Shown: positions 23,490 to 32,057, counted from the first letter of the stretch. The stretch: 41,821 nucleotides of DNA from Clostridia bacterium (GCA_017615975.1 JAFZYZ010000058.1:1-41821); one strand, 5' to 3'. Program-made: numbers and translations. The notes: generated from the sequence alone by a model not told the origin.

Positions 23490-25171
23490 TACATCTCCTC
23501 CACGTAGTCGATACCGAGAAGAGTAAGCGCGTTTATCAACACCGTTTTAACTGCGTCGGTTATAGCCAAACGGAAATTGCGCAGATTTTCGTCTTCGCAC
23601 GCGATTTTGCAATCTATATAGAACTTGCTGAAAGTCTGCGCAAGGTCAACGGCGTACCGCGTAATAAAGGAAGGTTCGTACTTTTCCGCCGCCGACTTTA
23701 TAACGGACGGGAATCTGCCGAGTTCCGATATAACGGCGTATTCCGCTTCGCACATATCGGGAACGGTAAAGTCTTTGGGCTTACCCGTCTTTTTCAGCAC
23801 GCTGAAACAGCGGGTTACGGTATATTGAACGTACGGGCAGGTTTCCCCTTCGAAAGACAGTACCCTGTCGTAGGAAAACACAATGTCCTTTATCTTATTG
23901 TTAGAGAGCGCGCCGAATATCACCGCGCCCGTGCCGACGGCTTTCGCCGTGCGTTCTTTATCTTTCAGCGCGGGGTTTTTCTCTTCGATAACCTTAAGCG
24001 CCTTTTCTACCGTCTTATTTATAACGTCCTCTAAAAGTACGACCTTTCCTTCTCGCGTACTCATAGAACCGCTTTCCAAACTCACCATACCGTAGGCTAC
24101 GTGAACCAAATCTTTCGCCCACTCTCTTCCCATAAGTTCTATGACTTTGAAAAATTGCTTAAAGTGCAAATTCTGCTGATACGCAACCACGTAAAGGCAT
24201 TTATGGAAATCGTAGGTGTTCTTGCGGTAAATCGCCGCGGCTATATCCCGCGTGGCGTAAAGGGAACTGCCGTCCGACTTTAAGATTAAACACGGCGGCA
24301 TTCCGTATTCGTCCAAATTCACTATAGACGCGCCGTCAGAGATAGTCAAAAGGTTTTTTTCTTTCAGTTCTTCGACTACCGCCGCCATTTTATCGTTGTA
24401 AAAACTCTCGCCCGCGTAGGAATCGAAAGACACGTTAAGCATTTTGTAAATGCGATCGACTTCTTCAAGCGTTATCTTCTTAAACAGCCCGAAAAGTTCG
24501 TTGCTTTCCTTATCCCCCCGTTCTATCAGGTGGAAGTAATGCCGCGCGTCGTCCTCCAAAGCGGGGTTTAACTTTGCTTCTTCGTGGAATTTAACGTAAA
24601 TACGGGTAAGTTCTTTAAGCCTTCCGGAAATTACCTGTTCGCGGCTACTCCACAGTTTATAAGCGACGATTAACTTGCCGAACTGCGTTCCGTAGTCGCC
24701 CAGATGGTTTATCCCCACCACTTTATAGCCTAAAAAGCGCAAAATCTTGCAAAGCGCACTGCCTATTACCGTCGTAGATAAATGCCCGATGTGAAAGGGC
24801 TTTGCGATATTTATGGAAGAATAGTCGATACAAATGGTTTTGCCTTCTCCCAAAGTATCCGCCCCGTACTTTGCGCCCTTTTCGGCAATCTCAGAAAGCA
24901 GACTTTTCGCAAAGCCTGCGCGGTTTATCTTAAAGTTCAGGTATCCGCCGACGGCGTTCACTTCTGTAATAACTTGGTCGGTGGTAAAGTTGTTTTTTAA
25001 AGTTTCGGCAATCTTAACGGGCGACGAACGCAGAATTTTAGCGAGAAAAAAACACGGCAACGCGTAATCGCCAAGCGTAGTGTCGGGCGGGGTTTCGATA
25101 TACCCCGCGACCTCGCCTGCGTCAAAGCCGTCTATATTCAATTTTTCCGCTATATACTGTTTGCAATCCAT
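23489..25171 (-). CDS. argS: Arginyl-tRNA synthetase
   Basis: A 560-residue class I synthetase from the ATG at 25169-25171, which has GGAGAAAT in front; an in-frame start 12 codons earlier lacks one. The N-terminal Add-1 domain that reads the tRNA D-loop covers ~1-110. HIGH is present at 127-130 in INIAKPFHIGHLS, and the KMSKS equivalent is the degenerate MSTREGKVV usual for ArgRS. The anticodon-binding domain forms the C-terminus, ending GIDYVEEM. The block before HIGH reads YSSINIAKP where most enzymes have SSPNIAKP. A TTGCTT-18-TAAAAT promoter lies close upstream, so the leader is about 15 bases, too short for a T-box. argS heads the run gph-flavoprotein-rho-methyltransferase. Confidence 0.97.
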   Translation of the reverse strand: MDCKQYIAEKLNIDGFDAGEVAGYIETPPDTTLGDYALPCFFLAKILRSSPVKIAETLKNNFTTDQVITEVNAVGGYLNFKINRAGFAKSLLSEIAEKGAKYGADTLGEGKTICIDYSSINIAKPFHIGHLSTTVIGSALCKILRFLGYKVVGINHLGDYGTQFGKLIVAYKLWSSREQVISGRLKELTRIYVKFHEEAKLNPALEDDARHYFHLIERGDKESNELFGLFKKITLEEVDRIYKMLNVSFDSYAGESFYNDKMAAVVEELKEKNLLTISDGASIVNLDEYGMPPCLILKSDGSSLYATRDIAAAIYRKNTYDFHKCLYVVAYQQNLHFKQFFKVIELMGREWAKDLVHVAYGMVSLESGSMSTREGKVVLLEDVINKTVEKALKVIEEKNPALKDKERTAKAVGTGAVIFGALSNNKIKDIVFSYDRVLSFEGETCPYVQYTVTRCFSVLKKTGKPKDFTVPDMCEAEYAVISELGRFPSVIKSAAEKYEPSFITRYAVDLAQTFSKFYIDCKIACEDENLRNFRLAITDAVKTVLINALTLLGIDYVEEM

Positions 25172-25191
25172 AAATTTCTCCGTCTGTTGAT

Positions 25192-25221
25192 ATTTTAACA
25201 CAAACAACGGATAAAAAGCAA
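25192..25221 (-). promoter_or_regulatory. argS promoter
   Basis: On the minus strand, -35 TTGCTT (25216-25221), an 18-base spacer and -10 TAAAAT (25192-25197). It lies back to back with the ychF promoter. Confidence 0.6.
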
Positions 25222-25230
25222 ATTAAAAAC

Positions 25231-25259
25231 TTGTTTTTTCGCACGATTTGCATTATAAT
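25231..25259 (+). promoter_or_regulatory. ychF promoter
   Basis: -35 TTGTTT (25231-25236), a 17-base spacer and perfect -10 TATAAT (25254-25259), giving a leader of roughly 38 bases. Confidence 0.75.
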
Positions 25260-25303
25260 TGAAAGGTAAACTTACTAAAATATTGTTTTCGGAGAAATTT
25301 TTT

Positions 25304-26401
25304 ATGAAATTAGGCGTCGTAGGACTGCCGAACGTCGGCAAATCAACACTTTTTAACGCAATCACCAAAGCGGGTGCGGAATGCGCTAATTACCCCTTCT
25401 GTACCATAGAACCTAACGTCGGTATAGTCGCCGTTCCGGACGAAAGGCTAGAAGTTCTCGGCAAAATGTACAACACCAAAAAAATCACCCCCGCCGTCGT
25501 GGAATTCGTCGACATCGCAGGGCTCGTTAAGGGCGCAAGCAAGGGCGAAGGCCTCGGCAACAAGTTTTTAGCAAATATCCGCGAAACGGACGCAATCGTT
25601 CACGTCGTCAGGTGTTTTGAAGACGAAAATATAACCCACGTCGATAATTCTATCGACCCCTTACGCGACATAGAGACTATAAATTTGGAACTCATTTTCG
25701 CCGATACCGAGTCGGTAAGTAAAAAACTCGATAAGGCTAATTCGCTTATTAAGACGGGCGATAAAAAGTATAAAATCGAAGCGGAGTTTTTGCAAAGGCT
25801 TTACGACCATTTAAACGCGTTAAAGCCCGCGCGCACTCTCCCCTGCACCGAAGAAGAAAAGGAATATTTGGACGGGCTGTTCTTAATTACGAGTAAACCC
25901 GTGATTTATACCGCGAATATCGGCGAAAAGGATATGGGCAAAAAGCCTTCGGATATTCCGCTTGCAAAACAGGTAATAGAATTTGCGAAGACCGAAAAGG
26001 CGGAATCCTTGGTTATCTGCGCTAAAACCGAAGAAGAACTGTCGGAACTCCCCGACGACGAAAAACGCGCGTTTTTAGAAGAACTCGGCGAAACGGAAAG
26101 CGGGCTTGACCGCTTGGTAAAAACTTCTTATAGATTGTTAGGTTTAATAAGTTATCTTACTGCGGGCGAAAAAGAAGTCCGCGCTTGGACTATCGAAAAA
26201 GGCACTAAAGCACCGCAAGCCGCGGGCAAGATTCACAGCGACTTTGAAAAGGGCTTTATCCGTGCGGAAATCGTTGACTACGACGTTTTAGTCGAACTCG
26301 GCTCTTTCAACGCGGCGAAAGAAAAAGGAAAGGTGCGTTCCGAAGGCAAAGATTACGTCATCAAAGACGGCGACGTGGTATTATTCAGATTTAACGTGTA
26401 A
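25304..26401 (+). CDS. ychF: Ribosome-associated ATPase YchF/OLA1
   Basis: A 365-residue protein from the ATG at 25304, which has GGAG in front and begins with the conserved [15 protein letters not shown]; an upstream in-frame TTG would add 15 poor residues. YchF is an Obg-family P-loop protein that prefers ATP to GTP, binds ribosomes and affects stress and redox responses. Motifs are G1 [13 protein letters not shown]2 region [11 protein letters not shown]3 [16 protein letters not shown] and a G4-like TANIGEKD that departs from NKxD, as expected for an ATP-binding member. A helical domain follows and then the C-terminal TGS domain ending [14 protein letters not shown]. It is a single gene between two clear boundaries, with a strong hairpin after it. 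Confidence 0.97.
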   Translation: MKLGVVGLPNVGKSTLFNAITKAGAECANYPFCTIEPNVGIVAVPDERLEVLGKMYNTKKITPAVVEFVDIAGLVKGASKGEGLGNKFLANIRETDAIVHVVRCFEDENITHVDNSIDPLRDIETINLELIFADTESVSKKLDKANSLIKTGDKKYKIEAEFLQRLYDHLNALKPARTLPCTEEEKEYLDGLFLITSKPVIYTANIGEKDMGKKPSDIPLAKQVIEFAKTEKAESLVICAKTEEELSELPDDEKRAFLEELGETESGLDRLVKTSYRLLGLISYLTAGEKEVRAWTIEKGTKAPQAAGKIHSDFEKGFIRAEIVDYDVLVELGSFNAAKEKGKVRSEGKDYVIKDGDVVLFRFNV

Positions 26402-26418
26402 TTTTAGAATAACAAAAA

Positions 26419-26451
26419 AGCGGGCGCAAACAATAATTGTTTGCGCCCGCT
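26419..26451. terminator. Bidirectional terminator between ychF and the SPFH gene
   Basis: A perfect 16-base stem (26419-26434 with 26436-26451; arm AGCGGGCGCAAACAAT). On the minus strand it is followed by TTTTTTG; on the plus strand by a weaker T-rich run. It serves the convergent ychF and SPFH genes. Confidence 0.88.
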
Positions 26452-26470
26452 TACATTTAAATTTTGTTTT

Positions 26471-27532
26471 TTACGATATTTTATTTCCGCACTCGGGGCA
26501 GAATTTGGCAGTTGCCGAAACTTCCGCACCGCACTCCGAACAGAATTTTTTAGCGGGGATTTTTTCGCCGCACTCGGGGCAGAATTTTGCGTTTGCGGAA
26601 ATCTCCGCGCCGCACTTGGGACATTTTTTCTTGCCGCCCGCCGCCTGCGGTTTTTCCGCCTGTTGCTGGGGCTGATTTGCAGAGTTAAACGCGCCCATAA
26701 ACGCCGCGCCTATCCCCGCGCCTGCGCCTATTCCCATACCTGCGCCCACGAACGCGCCGCCCGTGCCTTGGTTTTTAGCCGCGTCTTTCATCGCTTCCGC
26801 CGCCGCGACTTTCATCATAACGTCCGTCTTGTCGCCCAACACGCCGAGTTTACTGCGTTCGTCGATTGCCTTTTCGACCGCTTCTGGTACGGACATATTC
26901 TCGATAAACAGATTTACGAGTTTTAAGCCGATTTCGTTGAATTTATCCTGAATATTAGCCGCTACTATCTGATTGAACTCGTTAGTATTGCCGGCTAAAT
27001 CCAAAACGGAAACTTTACTTTCGCCTATAACGTCGGTAAGTGCGGAAACTACCATAGTGCGCAGCCAGTCGGATATATCGCCCGTATTAAAGGTGGAAAG
27101 CGTACCCAAAAGTTCCCGTAAGAATATGGACGGATCGTCCACCTTGAACGCATAAGAACCGAAGCCCTGCACTCTTACCACGCCGAATTCGGGATCGCGC
27201 ATTATAATGGGGTTAGCAGTTCCCCACTTATTGCCCGTAAACTGTCTGGTATTTACAAAATATATCTGCAATTCGATAGGAGTCTGAAAGCCGTATTTCC
27301 AGCCCGCAAGTTTGGATAAAATCGGGAAAATACCCGTATTCAAGTCGTAAGTACCGGGGGTAAACACGTCCGCAAGTTGCCCTTTATGAACGAAAATAGC
27401 GTTCTGCCCTTCTTTTACAACGAGTTTACTTTTTTGGTTTACTTCTTTACCGTTTTTAGGTAGCGGATATTTATATACTATAGAATTTTTAGAATTATCA
27501 GCCCATTCGATTACTTTAAGAAAAAAAGCCAT
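26471..27532 (-). CDS. SPFH-domain protein with two C-terminal zinc ribbons (YdjI-like)
   Basis: A 353-residue protein. Residues ~10-230 form an SPFH/band-7 domain of the YdjI (virion core protein-like) branch, with the conserved VVKEGQNAIFVHKGQ and PGTYDLNTGIFPIL. A helical stretch (~225-260) leads to a glycine-rich linker, GAGMGIGAGAGIGAAFMG, and a Gln-rich turn. Two zinc ribbons follow: CPKCG...FCPECG (from ~308) and FCSECG...FCPECG (to the end), eight cysteines in all. There is no transmembrane helix, so it is probably cytoplasmic and peripheral. In B. subtilis YdjI acts with a PspA-type envelope stress system; no such partner is here, and this gene has its own promoter. Function is inferred from the family only. 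Confidence 0.88.
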   Translation of the reverse strand: MAFFLKVIEWADNSKNSIVYKYPLPKNGKEVNQKSKLVVKEGQNAIFVHKGQLADVFTPGTYDLNTGIFPILSKLAGWKYGFQTPIELQIYFVNTRQFTGNKWGTANPIIMRDPEFGVVRVQGFGSYAFKVDDPSIFLRELLGTLSTFNTGDISDWLRTMVVSALTDVIGESKVSVLDLAGNTNEFNQIVAANIQDKFNEIGLKLVNLFIENMSVPEAVEKAIDERSKLGVLGDKTDVMMKVAAAEAMKDAAKNQGTGGAFVGAGMGIGAGAGIGAAFMGAFNSANQPQQQAEKPQAAGGKKKCPKCGAEISANAKFCPECGEKIPAKKFCSECGAEVSATAKFCPECGNKIS

Positions 27533-27561
27533 TTTGTTTCTCCTTGTTTATATTCTAAAAA

Positions 27562-27590
27562 ATTATAGCACATTTTTTTTAAGAATACAA
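27562..27590 (-). promoter_or_regulatory. Promoter of the SPFH/zinc-ribbon gene
   Basis: On the minus strand, -35 TTGTAT (27585-27590), a 17-base spacer and -10 TATAAT (27562-27567), about 30 bases before the ATG. AAGGAG is the ribosome site. Confidence 0.75.
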
Positions 27591-27610
27591 TATTTTCGCA
27601 TAAATTGTAT

Positions 27611-27639
27611 TTGCTTTTTATGTTTAAATGTGATATTAT
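27611..27639 (+). promoter_or_regulatory. tRNA-Gly promoter
   Basis: -35 TTGCTT (27611-27616), a 17-base spacer and -10 TATTAT (27634-27639), 14 bases before the mature tRNA 5' end. Confidence 0.65.
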
Positions 27640-27653
27640 ATAAACCGTACCTT

Positions 27654-27727
27654 GCAGGTGTAGTTCATCGGTAGAATGAGAGCTTCCCAAGCTTTAGAGG
27701 AGGGTTCGATTCCCTTCACCTGCTCCA
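27654..27727 (+). tRNA. tRNA-Gly (anticodon CCC)
   Basis: A 74-nt cloverleaf: acceptor GCAGGTG/CACCTGC, discriminator T and encoded CCA. The D stem is GTTC/GAAT, the anticodon stem AGAGC/GCTTT, and the loop TTCCCAA gives anticodon CCC, which reads GGG. The T arm is GAGGG-TTCGATT-CCCTT. It stands alone, with its own promoter and a terminator whose stem begins inside the CCA end. Confidence 0.95.
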
Positions 27728-27765
27728 TAAATAAACGCCCCTCTTGCAGGGGCGTTTATTTATGG
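27725..27765 (+). terminator. Terminator of tRNA-Gly, overlapping its CCA end
   Basis: A perfect 17-base stem (27725-27741 with 27749-27765) and a 7-base loop TCTTGCA. The core is CGCCCC/GGGGCG, and the right arm supplies the T-rich tail. The left arm begins with the tRNA's own CCA, so the terminator and the mature 3' end share bases. Confidence 0.85.
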
Positions 27766-27788
27766 AATAGATAACACGCAATCGAACT

Positions 27789-27810
27789 ATTAAAACCGTC
27801 AGGTTTTAAT
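27789..27810 (-). terminator. Hairpin downstream of glmS, possible terminator
   Basis: A perfect 9-base stem (ATTAAAACC with GGTTTTAAT) and a 4-base loop, 43 bases after the glmS stop. No clear T-run follows on the minus strand, so termination is uncertain. A second small hairpin (GCGAC/GTCGC) lies between it and glmS. Confidence 0.4.
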
Positions 27811-27852
27811 CTGTGCGGGCGTTAGCAATCGTAGCGACTTGTGTCGCGGAGA

Positions 27853-29637
27853 TTATTCCACGGTTACGCTTTTAGCCAGATTTCTAGGCTTATCGGGGTT
27901 TATCCCCTTGCTTACCGAAGTATAATACGCTATTATCTGCCAAGGAACTATCGACAATACGTTTTGCAAGCCGCCGTCTATTTCTTTTATCTTTATAACG
28001 TAATAGAAATTTTCCGTTTCCGATTGGTCAAGATCAAAACAGGTGAATAAAATTATTTTCGCACCCCTTGCACGCGCTTCTTCGGCGTTGCAAAGGGTTT
28101 TTTGCAATACGTTCTTTTGCGTGGCGAAAACTATAACGTAAGTCTGTTCGTCTATAAGCGCCAAAAACCCGTGCTTTAATTCGCCGGCGTAATAAGTGTC
28201 GGAATTTATATAAGAAGTCTCTTTTATTTTAAGGCTGGCTTCCTGCGCTATACAGTAATCCCTGCCCCTGCCTATCATAAACAGCCTATCGTTATACCTT
28301 AAAGCGTCGGCTAAAAGTTTATAAGAATTTACGTTCCCGTAATCGAAATTTTCGTACAACTTTCTTACGCCTTCAAAGTTAGCGTGCTTTATTCCGAACT
28401 TTTCCGCAAGCATTTCGGCAAATATTTCAAGCACAACGAGTTGCGCGCTGAACGCTTTCGTCGACGCGACGGCGATTTCCACGCCCGCTTTTATCGGCAG
28501 GTACGCGTGCGCGCCTTTTTTAAGCGTGCTGTATTCCACGTTGACTATGGCGACGGTATAAGCGCCTTTAACTTTAGCCTGTTCAAGCGCCGCAAGCGTA
28601 TCCGCCGTCTCCCCGCTTTGACTTATCAAAACCACCAGCGTGTCTTCGGATATTTTGGGGTCTGAATAACGGAATTCGCTGGCGACAAAAGCGCCGCACT
28701 CTATTCCCGTCTTTTCTTCCACCGCTATTGCGCCCAAAAGGCAAGCGTGGTAAGCAGTTCCGCACCCGACGAATTTTATCCTTTTTATCTTACCGAAATC
28801 GCACCCTGAAAACACTTTGTCGATATTTATCCCCGAATAGTATTCGAGAATATTTTTCACGGCGCTTTTGGTTTCGTAAATTTCTTTAAGCATAAAATGC
28901 TTATATTTATTCAAATCGTCGTATTCGTCAAGGTCAAGGATACAAGGCTTTATATCCGTTTCGCCGATACTGTCGAAAAACTTTATTCCATTTTTATCCG
29001 CAAATCCGAAAACTCCGTCCGGCAACGCGTAATATTCTTCCGCAAACCCTTTAAAACAGATTATATCGCTGGCAAGCATAACGTTTTCGCCATTTCTTGC
29101 GATAAACAACGGGCTTTTGTTTTTAGCAAAATAAATTCCGTCCTTTTCCGCGTTGATTATTCCCAGCGCAAAACTACCTTTAAGTGCCGCAAGCGTTTCG
29201 GCTATTATATTTAAATCCCCACACGTTTTGCCCGAATAATATTCCAACAGTTTCGCAATAACTTCTGTATCCGTTTCGCTATAAAACGCGTACCCTTTAC
29301 CGGATAGTTTTTCTTTAAGCACGGCGTAGTTTTCTATTATTCCGTTATGCACCACTATCCATTTTCTATCAGAAGAAAGATGCGGGTGCGCGTTCGTTTC
29401 GTCAGGCTTGCCGTGCGTTGCCCATCTCGTATGCCCTATACCGAACGCGGCGTCCTTCGCGGGAACGACGGTCTTTTCCAGATTTTTTATCTCGCCTACC
29501 GCTTTGAATATCCGAATATTATTAACGCTGCCCACCGCAATACCGGCCGAATCGTAGCCCCTGTATTCGAGTTTTTTGAGTTTGTTTATTAAAATCTTGC
29601 TCGGTTCTTTGCCTATATATCCGACTATGCCGCACAT
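27853..29637 (-). CDS. glmS: Glutamine--fructose-6-phosphate aminotransferase (isomerizing)
   Basis: A 594-residue enzyme that makes glucosamine 6-phosphate, the first step of UDP-GlcNAc synthesis. The N-terminal nucleophile C2 is exposed after Met removal (MCGIVGYIG). The glutaminase domain runs to ~235, with GIGHTRWATHG and HNGIIENYA. Two SIS isomerase domains follow, with FVGCGTAYHACL, LISQSGETADTLAAL and ASTKAFSAQLV, and the C-terminus ends KPRNLAKSVTVE, as usual. The start codon directly abuts the glmM stop, so there is no room for a glmS ribozyme in front of this gene, the place where many Bacillota have one. Control probably acts at the shared promoter upstream of the glmU-like gene. 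Confidence 0.97.
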   Translation of the reverse strand: MCGIVGYIGKEPSKILINKLKKLEYRGYDSAGIAVGSVNNIRIFKAVGEIKNLEKTVVPAKDAAFGIGHTRWATHGKPDETNAHPHLSSDRKWIVVHNGIIENYAVLKEKLSGKGYAFYSETDTEVIAKLLEYYSGKTCGDLNIIAETLAALKGSFALGIINAEKDGIYFAKNKSPLFIARNGENVMLASDIICFKGFAEEYYALPDGVFGFADKNGIKFFDSIGETDIKPCILDLDEYDDLNKYKHFMLKEIYETKSAVKNILEYYSGINIDKVFSGCDFGKIKRIKFVGCGTAYHACLLGAIAVEEKTGIECGAFVASEFRYSDPKISEDTLVVLISQSGETADTLAALEQAKVKGAYTVAIVNVEYSTLKKGAHAYLPIKAGVEIAVASTKAFSAQLVVLEIFAEMLAEKFGIKHANFEGVRKLYENFDYGNVNSYKLLADALRYNDRLFMIGRGRDYCIAQEASLKIKETSYINSDTYYAGELKHGFLALIDEQTYVIVFATQKNVLQKTLCNAEEARARGAKIILFTCFDLDQSETENFYYVIKIKEIDGGLQNVLSIVPWQIIAYYTSVSKGINPDKPRNLAKSVTVE

Positions 29638-30957
29638 TTATACTTCTTCGCCCGTCCTTTTTATGAAAGTTGCCATCGAATTCGCTATCTTTTCGTTGAG
29701 TTCCCTATCACGGCTTTCCACCATTATCCTTATCTTCGGTTCGGTTCCTGAAGCCCTTATCATAAGCCGCCCTTTACCTTCAAGCGCCGCGTTGTACCTT
29801 ATTATCTCTTTGGACAGTTCTTCGCTGTTCATTACGCGGAATTTATCTTCGACGATTACGTTCACGTTAGTTTGCGGATACAGTTTTACACCGAGAAGTT
29901 CGGACATCTTGCACCCCTTATCCGTTATCATATTCGCTATTTCTATGGCGGTCAGTATGCCGTCGCCCGTCGTCGATTTGTCTTTCAGAATTATATGCCC
30001 GCTCTGTTCGCCGCCAAGCGATAAATCCTTTTTTAACATTTCCGCAAGAACGTATTTATCGCCGATATCCGTCCTAAGCAGCGATATGCCGTCCTTTTTA
30101 AGTTCGTCTTCTATCGCCATATTAGTATGGCTCGTACCGACGGCGGTGTCCTTTTTTAGTTTGCCTTTGGATTTAAGATATTTTGCAAGCGCGCAGATTA
30201 TCATATCCCCGTCAACCACGTTGCCCTTTTCGTCCACAGCGATAAGCCTGTCGGCGTCGCCGTCGAACGCAAATCCCATATCCGCCCTGTATCTTGCCAC
30301 ACGCCGAACGAGATTTTCGGGATGCAGCGCGCCGCAGTCTTCGTTGATGTGTAAACCGTTATAAACGGCGTTGGCAGCGATAACGTTAGCACCGAGTTTT
30401 CGGAACACTTCGGGCGCAACCCTATGCGCCGCGCCGTACGCGCAGTCTAAAACTATCGTTTTACCCGTAAGCGGGCGCGCACACGCACCCATCAGAAAAT
30501 CTCTGTAATCTTTAATAAGGGTAAAATCCTGTTCGTACGTCCCTATATCTGGGAAATCGTTAGTCTTATTATGAATAAAACAACGTTCTATCCTTTCTTC
30601 TTCCTTATCGCCGAGTTTGTAGCCTTCGGAATTGAAAATCTTTATCCCGTTATATTCGCCGCTGTTGTGCGAAGCGGAAATAACCACCCCGTAATCGGCC
30701 TTTATCGTGCGGGTAAGATAGGCTATCCCCGCCGTAGGCACTACGCCTGCGTCTATAACCTTCGCCCCGCCGCTCATTGCGCCGCTTGCAACGCCAAGCG
30801 TTAAATAGGTGTTGGAAATTCTGGTATCGCAACCGATTAAAACCGTCGGCTTTTCTTTTAATATCGACAGCGCGTTGCCCACCTTATACGCTACGTCAAA
30901 AGTCAGTTCTTCGTTTACTTTCCCCCGAAGTCCGTCCGTGCCGAAAAATATTCCCAT
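29638..30957 (-). CDS. glmM: Phosphoglucosamine mutase
   Basis: A 439-residue alpha-D-phosphohexomutase that converts glucosamine 6-phosphate to the 1-phosphate. The phosphorylated serine is S96 in VVISASHNSGEYNG. The metal loop is FDGDADRLIAVD, the sugar loop GGEQSGH, and the phosphate loop near the C-terminus RASGTEPKIRIMVE. The N-terminus GIFFGTDGLRG is typical of GlmM as opposed to other mutases. It starts five bases after the stand-alone GlmU acetyltransferase gene and abuts glmS, so all three steps in this operon act in sequence. It is full length (family ~445) with no missing motif. The ribosome site, GGAG, lies within the end of the upstream gene. Confidence 0.97.
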   Translation of the reverse strand: MGIFFGTDGLRGKVNEELTFDVAYKVGNALSILKEKPTVLIGCDTRISNTYLTLGVASGAMSGGAKVIDAGVVPTAGIAYLTRTIKADYGVVISASHNSGEYNGIKIFNSEGYKLGDKEEERIERCFIHNKTNDFPDIGTYEQDFTLIKDYRDFLMGACARPLTGKTIVLDCAYGAAHRVAPEVFRKLGANVIAANAVYNGLHINEDCGALHPENLVRRVARYRADMGFAFDGDADRLIAVDEKGNVVDGDMIICALAKYLKSKGKLKKDTAVGTSHTNMAIEDELKKDGISLLRTDIGDKYVLAEMLKKDLSLGGEQSGHIILKDKSTTGDGILTAIEIANMITDKGCKMSELLGVKLYPQTNVNVIVEDKFRVMNSEELSKEIIRYNAALEGKGRLMIRASGTEPKIRIMVESRDRELNEKIANSMATFIKRTGEEV

Positions 30958-30962
30958 ATTAT

Positions 30963-31607
30963 TTACTCCTTACCTTTAAGATATTCGTGCGCCCTGTTCT
31001 CTTTTGTCTGCTGCCGCACCCTGCCTATTACGAAATCGTCCGTCTTTACGTCGTCCGTAATAGTCGTGCCTGCGCAGATATAAGAATCGGAAGCAATATT
31101 TACGGGTGCTATAATATTGCAATTACTGCCTATAAAGCAGTTATCCCCGACGGTTGTACGGTTTTTCGCCTTTCCGTTATAGTTTACGAATATTGCGCCG
31201 CAACCGATATTGCAGTTTTTACCCACCGCTGCGTCCCCGACGTAGGCAAGGTGCGAAACTTTCGTCCCGTCGCCTATCACGGCGTTTTTTATCTCCACGA
31301 AATTGCCTATCTTTGCGTTATTTTTGACTTGCGCTTTTGGACGAAGTCTTGCAAACGGCCCTACCGAAACGTTATCGCCCACTTCTGCGTCTTCCGCCTG
31401 CGAATAGTTAAACACCGTTCCTTTACCTATTTTGCAGTTCTTTATATAACAGTTAGGCATTATAACGGAATTATCGCCTATCTCCGTCGTGCCTTCTATA
31501 CGATTGTTTTCGTATATTACGACGTTATCGCCTATTTTTACGGTTTTGTCTATAAAAACCGACTTCTTATCGACAATTTTAAGATTTTTTCCGCAAATAA
31601 ATTTCAT
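30963..31607 (-). CDS. Stand-alone GlmU-type acetyltransferase domain (glucosamine-1-phosphate N-acetyltransferase)
   Basis: A 214-residue left-handed beta-helix protein that matches only the C-terminal half of GlmU. Hexapeptide-like turns run through most of the length. VGPFARLRPKAQV, AKIGNFVEIKNAVIGDGTKVSHLAYVG (split here as GNFVEIKNA and GDGTKVSHLAYVGD) and GCGAIFVNYNGKAKNRTTVG correspond to the GlmU acetyltransferase core. Catalytic His is H119, equivalent to E. coli GlmU H363. The N-terminal uridylyltransferase domain (LxxGxGTRM motif) is absent: the gene starts with its own ATG close to a good promoter. Gene order, acetyltransferase-glmM-glmS, supports a role in UDP-GlcNAc synthesis, with the uridylyltransferase encoded elsewhere. 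A general sugar acetyltransferase is possible but less likely. Confidence 0.85.
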   Translation of the reverse strand: MKFICGKNLKIVDKKSVFIDKTVKIGDNVVIYENNRIEGTTEIGDNSVIMPNCYIKNCKIGKGTVFNYSQAEDAEVGDNVSVGPFARLRPKAQVKNNAKIGNFVEIKNAVIGDGTKVSHLAYVGDAAVGKNCNIGCGAIFVNYNGKAKNRTTVGDNCFIGSNCNIIAPVNIASDSYICAGTTITDDVKTDDFVIGRVRQQTKENRAHEYLKGKE

Positions 31608-31646
31608 CTTTTTACCTGAATATCATTATTTTTTACACGTTTTTAT

Positions 31647-31675
31647 ATTTTAGGGTATTTTTTTGTGTTTGTCAA
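31647..31675 (-). promoter_or_regulatory. Promoter of the glmU-like/glmM/glmS operon
   Basis: On the minus strand, perfect -35 TTGACA (31670-31675), a 17-base spacer and -10 TAAAAT (31647-31652). The leader is about 33 bases, too short for a glmS ribozyme. Confidence 0.82.
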
Positions 31676-31708
31676 GCCTTTTTTTGATTGAAAATATCAA
31701 AAAAGGCT
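31675..31708. repeat. A/T-rich inverted repeat beside the glm operon promoter
   Basis: AGCC-T7-GAT (31675-31688) faces ATC-A6-GGCT (31696-31708), with one unpaired base. It touches the outer end of the -35 box. The following ~190 bases to the tRNA-Ala promoter are very A/T-rich and hold no gene I can support; an upstream activating element is possible. Confidence 0.45.
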
Positions 31709-31903
31709 ATTAAATAAGCATAAAATCGCCAAAAATAGCCGTATTTTTTATTTTCACGATTTCAAAATTACGGGGTGTTTTTACTATTTTTCACCTTAAT
31801 AAAGTATTTTATACCTTAAAAATCAAAAATGTGAATAAAGATATTCCATAAAACGCAAGTCTTATAAAAATATTTTTTTGAAACCTATTACACTAAAAAA
31901 CAC

Positions 31904-31932
31904 TTGCCATTTTGCGGCTTGTGTGGTATATT
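31904..31932 (+). promoter_or_regulatory. tRNA-Ala promoter
   Basis: -35 TTGCCA (31904-31909), a 17-base spacer and -10 TATATT (31927-31932), 12 bases before the tRNA. Confidence 0.7.
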
Positions 31933-31944
31933 ATTAAGGTGCAC

Positions 31945-32019
<75 letters not shown>

Positions 32020-32020
<1 letters not shown>

Positions 32021-32057
32021 AACAAAAACTACCGATTGTAATCGGTAGTTTTTGTTT
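32020..32057 (+). terminator. Terminator of tRNA-Ala
   Basis: A perfect 18-base stem (32020-32037 with 32040-32057; core CTACCGATT) and a tight GT turn, ending in TTTTTGTTTT. The first base of the stem is the last A of the tRNA. Confidence 0.9.

Noticed and set aside
25172-25191. T-box leader before argS
   Set aside because: The promoter is too close to the start codon to leave room for a T-box.
29576-30364. 262-codon plus-strand ORF
   Set aside because: Antisense to glmM, Ser/Ile/Leu-rich, no family resemblance.
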